From Streptomyces lanatus (GTDB taxonomy: Bacteria; Actinomycetota; Actinomycetes; Streptomycetales; Streptomycetaceae), in assembly GCF_014655715.1 (NCBI RefSeq), contig NZ_BNBM01000032.1, forward strand, positions 1-47,136: a DNA stretch of 47,136 nucleotides. The letters run 5' to 3'. Position numbers and translations under genes: made by a program. Below, piece by piece: positions 43,092 through 47,136 of the stretch. Each line of letters starts with the position of its first letter. Position 1 is the stretch's first letter. The notes under the pieces were generated by a model. It was not told the DNA's origin. It searched no databases and saw only the letters and a program-made list of their open reading frames with translations.

Positions 43092-43134
43092 CGGCAACTC
43101 CCGGGAGCAACTGGGCTGCTCCCGGGAGTTGCCG
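43092..43134 (+). terminator. Perfect 18-bp stem terminator
   Basis: Stem CGGCAACTCCCGGGAGCA with its exact complement (43092-43109 and 43117-43134) and a 7-nt loop ACTGGGC, 11 nt after the stop of the small acidic protein gene. It may serve both strands, since the convergent DUF6510-type gene ends at 43211. Confidence 0.85.
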
Positions 43135-43210
43135 TGTAAGTTGCCGCGTAATCAGACGAAGTCTGGCGACGTTCCTCTGCGAATACCTCAGGCCAGCGGC
43201 ACGCGGGAAC

Positions 43211-43519
43211 TCAGGTCTCTCCCACTGGAATTGCCAGCGAGACCGCGCCACTCATGTCGAGCCATACCGCGTCCCTCGTCCGCGTCGCACGCAGCATGAC
43301 ACTCCCGCACTGCTGGCAGCGTGCTACAAGGCCCGGTGCATGCTTGTACACGCGCAGGCGAGCAAGGGGGCCTGTGCAACCGCAGTTGGCGCACCGGCTC
43401 GTCGCGGTGGTGACATCGACGGCGAAGACTTCGGACAAGGGCCCTGCCAGCGCGTTGCCGTCGACATACCCGGCGTCGGTGTCGTTCACTTCTGAGCCGC
43501 CCGGCTCTACGGACGTCAT
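43211..43519 (-). CDS. DUF6510-type zinc-ribbon protein
   Basis: A 102-residue protein with a Cys4 zinc ribbon: CANCGC and, about 27 residues later, CQQCGS. The N-terminus (DAGYVDGNALAGPLSEVFAVD) and the C-terminal WLDMSGAVSLAIPV match small actinobacterial proteins I know as DUF6510. ATG 43519 follows GGAGGTTGAG. It is the third gene of an operon with the flavin reductase and the molybdopterin oxidoreductase (14 nt after the reductase stop), suggesting a shared role. Confidence 0.82.
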   Translation of the reverse strand: MTSVEPGGSEVNDTDAGYVDGNALAGPLSEVFAVDVTTATSRCANCGCTGPLARLRVYKHAPGLVARCQQCGSVMLRATRTRDAVWLDMSGAVSLAIPVGET

Positions 43520-43533
43520 CTCAACCTCCAATG

Positions 43534-44277
43534 TCAGCCGAAGCGCTCGGTACGTACTCGCTCAGGCGCATGTCCCAGGAGCACCAGGTAGGCAGCCGTT
43601 TTCTCGACGAACGCCGTGGGCCCGCAGACATAGCAGGTCGGCTCGAAGTCTGGAGGCCAGCCGCCGCGGGCCAAGTCCTCGGGGGTGATGCGCCCCGGTG
43701 GGCGCGCTGAGTCTTTCAGGGCCTCTCTGCTGTAGAGATACGTCGTATCCAGCCCCGGCGCCCCCTGGCGGAGCTCCGAGCCGTACAGCAGGTCCGACGG
43801 GCTCCGCACCGCATACAGCAACCGGAACGGAGTACGGCTCCCGGCAGCCTCCCGCGTACGGATCATGCACATCAGAGGTACGAGTCCTGAGCCGCCCGCC
43901 ACCAACAGAACCGGCTCCGTCTGCTGCTGCCTCCAGACGAACCAGCCGCCGACAGGGCCGCGCAGCTCCAGTTGGTCCCCCGGAACCAGCTCGTCCACGA
44001 GGTAGGGCGACACTTCCCCGCCGGACGTACGCTGCACTGTCAGGTCGAGGCTCCGGCCGTTGGAGGCCGAGGCGATCGAATAACTGCGCTGGGTGCTGTA
44101 GCCGTCTTCCGCGGTCAGCCTGACGTCCACGTGCTGGCCGGCCAGGTGCCCGGGCCAGTCCGGGATTTCCAGTGTCAGGGTGACGGCCGTCGCCGACTCG
44201 ACGCGCCGACCTGCTACCTCGGCGATCCGCCACCGGAGCCGGTCGCCTAGTCTCCCTGGTACCGCTGCTCTCGCCAT
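43534..44277 (-). CDS. Ferredoxin-NADP+ reductase-type oxidoreductase
   Basis: A 247-residue FAD/NAD(P)H reductase lacking its own iron-sulfur domain. FAD motif: QRSYSIASASNGRSLDLTVQ. The NAD(P) domain carries VLLVAGGSGLVPLMCMIRTR and PTCYVCGPTAFVEKTAAYL. It should pass electrons between a pyridine nucleotide and the molybdopterin protein encoded just upstream, whose 3' end it overlaps by 31 nt. ATG 44277 follows GGAGACCC. The overlap points to coupled translation of a two-component enzyme. Confidence 0.87.
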   Translation of the reverse strand: MARAAVPGRLGDRLRWRIAEVAGRRVESATAVTLTLEIPDWPGHLAGQHVDVRLTAEDGYSTQRSYSIASASNGRSLDLTVQRTSGGEVSPYLVDELVPGDQLELRGPVGGWFVWRQQQTEPVLLVAGGSGLVPLMCMIRTREAAGSRTPFRLLYAVRSPSDLLYGSELRQGAPGLDTTYLYSREALKDSARPPGRITPEDLARGGWPPDFEPTCYVCGPTAFVEKTAAYLVLLGHAPERVRTERFG

Positions 44278-44846
44278 GGGTCTCCGTAGTTGTGATAGCC
44301 GGCGGTCTCCCAGAAGCCGGGCACGTCACTCTGCCGCAGCTCGATCCCGCTCACCCACTTCGCGGACTTCCACAGGTACAGGTGCGGGACAAGCAGCCGA
44401 GCCGGGCCACCGTGTTCGGGAGCCAGATCGCCGCCTTCGTAGCCGTAGGCGATCCATGCCTTGCCGTCGACCAGGTCGGCGAGGGGGACGTTCGTGGTGT
44501 AGCCCCCGTACGAGGTGACCAGGACGTGTTCCGCGGACGTTTCCACGTCCGCGAGCAGAACGTCCAGGGACACGCCTTGCCATTGGGTGCCGAACTTCGA
44601 CCACTTCGTCACACAGTGCAGGTCAACGGTCGGGGAGTCTGCCGGGAGCGCCATCAGGCCTGCCCAGTCCCACACATGCCGCTTTCCGGTTTCCGTGGTC
44701 ACGGACAGCTGCCAGTCGTCTTTTCGAATGCGGGGAGTGGGCCCGGCGGACAGCACCGGGAAGCCAGTCGTCTCGTACTGCCCCGGCGGCAGTTTCGTGC
44801 CTGCCGACGGCCTTCGGCCGTGGAACCCGCGCGAGATGAACGCCAT
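44247..44846 (-). CDS. Sulfite-oxidase-type molybdopterin oxidoreductase
   Basis: A 199-residue molybdopterin-binding domain of the sulfite oxidase/YedY class. The Mo-ligating Cys is in DLHCVTKWSKFGTQWQGV. HGGPARLLVPHLYLWKSAKW and IELRQSDVPGFWE are further family features. There is no signal peptide or dimerisation domain, so it is a short cytosolic form. The partner reductase gene overlaps its 3' end by 31 nt. A CCGGTAAGAAGTC word lies 70 nt upstream. The substrate (sulfite, sulfoxide or other) is not deducible. Confidence 0.88.
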   Translation of the reverse strand: MAFISRGFHGRRPSAGTKLPPGQYETTGFPVLSAGPTPRIRKDDWQLSVTTETGKRHVWDWAGLMALPADSPTVDLHCVTKWSKFGTQWQGVSLDVLLADVETSAEHVLVTSYGGYTTNVPLADLVDGKAWIAYGYEGGDLAPEHGGPARLLVPHLYLWKSAKWVSGIELRQSDVPGFWETAGYHNYGDPWREQRYQGD

Positions 44847-44915
44847 GCTCGCCGTCCTTGTTTCGTCCAGTGCGGCCGCTGTGGGCCCTTTCAGTGGTGA
44901 GCGCCCTGAAGAGGC

Positions 44916-44928
44916 GACTTCTTACCGG
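44916..44928 (-). promoter_or_regulatory. GGTAAGAAG-type element upstream of the molybdo-oxidoreductase operon
   Basis: CCGGTAAGAAGTC on the minus strand, 70 nt ahead of the ATG at 44846, in the 222-nt spacer after the sigma-factor gene. Confidence 0.45.
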
Positions 44929-45068
44929 GTTGCAGCGGGAAGGTGAGCTCCTGGCATTGCAGCCTCTCATGTCCTCCCGGGGGTGGCCACCGGATGCCCC
45001 AGCGATGTGTGGCCGCGATGTGGGGCCCCCAGGTCAGCGGTGCAGGTGCCGGCGTGGTCGCTGCCGGA

Positions 45069-45707
45069 TCAGGCTGCGCCGCTGAGGTGTCCACCGGCTA
45101 TCAGTCTGGCTCGCAGTTTCTTGCGGGCATCAAACATTGTCTTGTAGAGGGCGTTCCGGTTCGTCTCCAGTTCGCTTGCGAGCGTTTCCAGAGGGACCCC
45201 GTTGACGACGGCGGTGAAGACCTGCCGCTGATGGGCGCTCAGTGCCGTCTCGACCGCGTCGCGTACGGCCTCGCCCAGCTCTCGCGCCTGCCAGTGGCTG
45301 ACAGGGTCCATGCCGGAGCGGTCGGGAACTTGCGCCCATTCTTCCGAGTCGAATCGGGCATTCGAAACCCGCCAGAAATGCCGCCCCAGTTTGCTGGACA
45401 CTTCAAGTACGACAAATCGAAATGCCCACGTAGTGAACCTGGCATCACCGCGAAATTCCTGAACTTTCTGCACGATCTTCATCAGAGCGTCGGCAGCCGC
45501 CTGGTGGGCGATGTCGTTCAGCTCGGGTCCGGAAATTCGGTAACGTGGACCCCGGCGAAACACTTCGTCCATGGCTATCCGCACCAGCACTTCATGCAGC
45601 CGCGCGCAGGCCTGCTCGTACTGCGGCCCACGGCCGCGTTCGAGCGCGTCTACCCAGGCAGCGGACTCCGGATCCAGTTGCCCTCGAACCTTATCCGCAG
45701 AGTGCAT
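45069..45707 (-). CDS. ECF-type RNA polymerase sigma factor
   Basis: A 212-residue sigma-70-family protein with regions 2 and 4 only. Region 2: IAHQAAADALMKIVQKVQEF, then FRGDARFTTWAFRFVVLEVS. Region 4: LSAHQRQVFTAVVNGVPLET, then ELETNRNALYKTMFDARKKL. There is no anti-sigma gene beside it; a 66-residue frame overlapping its 3' end has no zinc-finger or TM features. I use ATG 45707; ATG 45728 is an alternative and neither has a strong ribosome-binding site. It could direct some of the recurring stress promoters in the window (inference). Confidence 0.87.
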   Translation of the reverse strand: MHSADKVRGQLDPESAAWVDALERGRGPQYEQACARLHEVLVRIAMDEVFRRGPRYRISGPELNDIAHQAAADALMKIVQKVQEFRGDARFTTWAFRFVVLEVSSKLGRHFWRVSNARFDSEEWAQVPDRSGMDPVSHWQARELGEAVRDAVETALSAHQRQVFTAVVNGVPLETLASELETNRNALYKTMFDARKKLRARLIAGGHLSGAA

Positions 45708-45871
45708 GGCTCTCAATCCCCAGGTCATCTCGTACGGATAAGCCAAACACAGCACCATCTACAGGCCGTCTACGCGAAGTCGCCGTTTCTGCTTTTCGCC
45801 AGGCGTGTACCGCGAGAATTCACGGAAAAGGTTTCCGGCGTATTTACGACCCTGAGGGGGCAGGCGGTCCT

Positions 45872-46324
45872 TCAGGAGTCCTGGGGGCTGTCAGGCACCA
45901 CGTGGACAGCCGCCTCCTCGGCGGAGGCGGCGCCGTTGTCGATGCCTACGTCCCGCGCCCAGTAGTCGTCGCCGTCGTAGCCTTCGACGAGAACGTCGGT
46001 GTCCCAGCTGATGAGGCGCCCCGCGCGCTCGTCGCCGACCTGGTCGTCGATGAGCTCTCCGTCCGTGCCGATGGTGTCGCCCAGCCCGTCACCCTCGTCC
46101 GGTACACCGGTGTCCGGCACTTCGCGCCTGAGCCGATGCGTCAGGTCCTCGTGGGAGGCGCCCTCCCTCGCCGTGACGCCCCAGTCGTTTACGGCGAGGG
46201 GTGCGTTGGCGGGTGAGTAGCCCCGGTCCAGCACGTCCTCACCCAGCTCGTCCTCGTCGTACTCCTCCTGCGAGCGCAGTGGGTTGGATTCCTGGTAGGA
46301 CGAGAAATCATCTGGTGAAGTCAT
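45872..46324 (-). CDS. DUF5709 family protein
   Basis: A 150-residue, very acidic protein typical of DUF5709. Residues about 15-40 are rich in Asp/Glu (EEYDEDELGEDVLDRGYSPA). REGASHEDLTHRLRREVPD is followed by GDTIGTDGELIDDQVGDERA and a C-terminal AASAEEAAVHVVPDS. Function unknown; members occur across actinobacteria and often near stress genes. GGAGG precedes ATGATG; the second ATG at 46324 has the better spacing. Confidence 0.82.
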   Translation of the reverse strand: MTSPDDFSSYQESNPLRSQEEYDEDELGEDVLDRGYSPANAPLAVNDWGVTAREGASHEDLTHRLRREVPDTGVPDEGDGLGDTIGTDGELIDDQVGDERAGRLISWDTDVLVEGYDGDDYWARDVGIDNGAASAEEAAVHVVPDSPQDS

Positions 46325-46512
46325 CATGGCCTCCATGCCATCGGATCCCGGCGGCATCTCGATGCCGACGCCTCGATGACGGCGCGGCGGATGCGGGTCA
46401 TTCAAGCCGCGTGGTGTCGACGAGGCGTCTATCCGGCATAGTCACCCGGGCGGCCAACCACCGGGCTGGAGCCAAGTGGCGAGCAGGCGGCGGGGGCTGT
46501 CTCGCCGCACTC

Positions 46513-46860
46513 CTAGCCCCGGGACCGGCCCCAGTTGCCAGGGTGGTCGGGGTCGATCAGCTGCTCGTATCCGGGATTTGCCTCGATGAACCGGTCGACC
46601 ACCGGGCAGTAGTTGGTGATCGTCGCTCCCTTGGCGGCGAGGTCGTCGAGAGCGAAACGAATCAGGAGCTTGGACCAGCCCTGACCACGGTATTCGTCCC
46701 GGATGGTCGTGTGGGTCAGCACACGTCGCGAGCCGGCCGTCTCATAGACGAGCAGGCCTGCTGCCTGGTCCCCGTAGCGCAACTCGTAGAAGCGTCCGTC
46801 GGGGTTGTCCGCGACCTCGACATGAACTTCATCCGTCGGGCTCGCTTCTCTACTGGTCAT
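46513..46860 (-). CDS. YjdJ-type GNAT N-acetyltransferase (paralogue 5)
   Basis: A 115-residue GNAT with the acetyl-CoA loop YRGQGWSKLLIRFALDDLAA and the signature YCPVVDRFIEANPGYEQLID ahead of DPDHPGNWG. This is the copy most like paralogue 1 in its loop. ATG 46860 follows GAAGTGAGACAGAC. A partial DosR-like word, ACTAGGGACCTC (minus strand GAGGTCCCTAGT), lies about 30 nt upstream. Substrate unknown. Confidence 0.85.
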   Translation of the reverse strand: MTSREASPTDEVHVEVADNPDGRFYELRYGDQAAGLLVYETAGSRRVLTHTTIRDEYRGQGWSKLLIRFALDDLAAKGATITNYCPVVDRFIEANPGYEQLIDPDHPGNWGRSRG

Positions 46861-47136
46861 GTCTGTCTCACTTCTCGGTTCTGGCAGAGCACTAGGGACC
46901 TCGCACTGGCAAAGAACAGGTAAGGAGTCCGCGGCCGAGGCAGCTAACGGTGAACAAGCCAGCGGCTCGACGCCGCAGACCTGAGGGCCAGTGTCCAGCC
47001 GTCGCGATCGGGCGAACGGACGGGCACTGTCTGTCGGGATCGGCCTCCAGTCGGCCGGCCTCAGTCGATTCCGGCCTTAGAGGTCCTAACAAAGGCGTTG
47101 GACGTGCCGGTGGGTGATCAGGCAGGTCGCGAGGCC
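46861..47136. other. Right-edge intergenic region
   Basis: No credible coding frame. It contains GGTAAGGAGTCC (46919-46930, plus strand, no gene of that orientation in view) and TTAGAGGTCCTAA (about 47079-47091), an imperfect dyad. Confidence 0.35.

Noticed and set aside
44891..45094. 66-residue frame overlapping the 3' end of the sigma-factor gene, as a possible anti-sigma factor
   Set aside because: It lacks the HxxxCxxC zinc motif and any membrane helix, and its ribosome-binding site is poor.
46892..47092. 66-residue minus-strand frame at the right edge
   Set aside because: No ribosome-binding site or domain; composition typical of a spurious GC-rich frame.
1..47136. CRISPR arrays, tRNA or rRNA genes
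   Set aside because: I saw no repeat-spacer series, no tRNA cloverleaf with TTCGA/TTCAA arms, and no rRNA-like conserved stretch.

Overview
The window reads as streptomycete chromosome: very GC-rich throughout, many GTG starts with purine-rich ribosome-binding sites, a WhiB-family protein, an ECF sigma factor, F420-type and DyP/encapsulin genes, and numerous small Streptomyces-type proteins. Insertion sequences, gene relics and paralogous small stress genes suggest a plastic accessory region such as a chromosome arm. This placement is inference; no replication or telomere feature is visible.

Layout. 1-5.5 kb: truncated dihydrolipoyl dehydrogenase, a thiol-disulfide (DsbA-like) relic, a LysR regulator divergent from a PLP-dependent D-cysteine desulfhydrase-like enzyme, a zinc-less MDR oxidoreductase and a uracil-DNA-glycosylase-like protein. 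5.5-11 kb: a coupled beta-phosphoglucomutase / GH65 disaccharide phosphorylase operon, small proteins and a MocR-type regulator that has lost its PLP lysine. 11.4-18.5 kb: msrB relic, first YjdJ-type GNAT, MDR oxidoreductase, MFS exporter, NTF2-like protein, WhiB, transaldolase, and a coiled-coil/Lys-Ala-rich/winged-helix protein with a leader ORF. 19-23 kb: second GNAT, an IS5-family element beside a truncated IS relic, WrbA, and an IS3-family element. 23.3-27.6 kb: oxidative-stress block (F420-type oxidoreductase, frameshifted encapsulin with its DyP peroxidase cargo, MsrB, YceI).

27.8-33.8 kb holds a terephthalate-type catabolic operon: AAHS transporter, reductase, PdxA-like cis-dihydrodiol dehydrogenase, dioxygenase small and large subunits, and a divergent IclR regulator. 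Together they would import terephthalate, dihydroxylate it and decarboxylate the diol to protocatechuate. No ring-cleavage genes are present here.

34.4-47 kb is a stress/low-oxygen type block: an orphan cytochrome b (qcrB) split by an IS5-type element, two universal stress proteins, a type II NADH dehydrogenase-like flavoprotein, three more GNATs, DUF427, small acidic proteins, a molybdopterin oxidoreductase/flavin reductase/zinc-ribbon operon, an ECF sigma factor and a DUF5709 protein.

The most interesting non-coding signals are: (1) a recurring GGTAAGAAG-like word, in promoter orientation, in front of about ten stress genes or relics; (2) a DosR/OsdR-like palindrome GGACTCTAGAGTCC and two close variants, all upstream of YjdJ-type GNAT genes or relics; (3) a 24-bp perfect palindrome upstream of another GNAT. 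With five intact GNAT paralogues and two relics, they suggest a stress regulon built by local duplication and decay. Several single-base frameshifts (encapsulin, two transposases, one relic) could be real decay or sequencing error.
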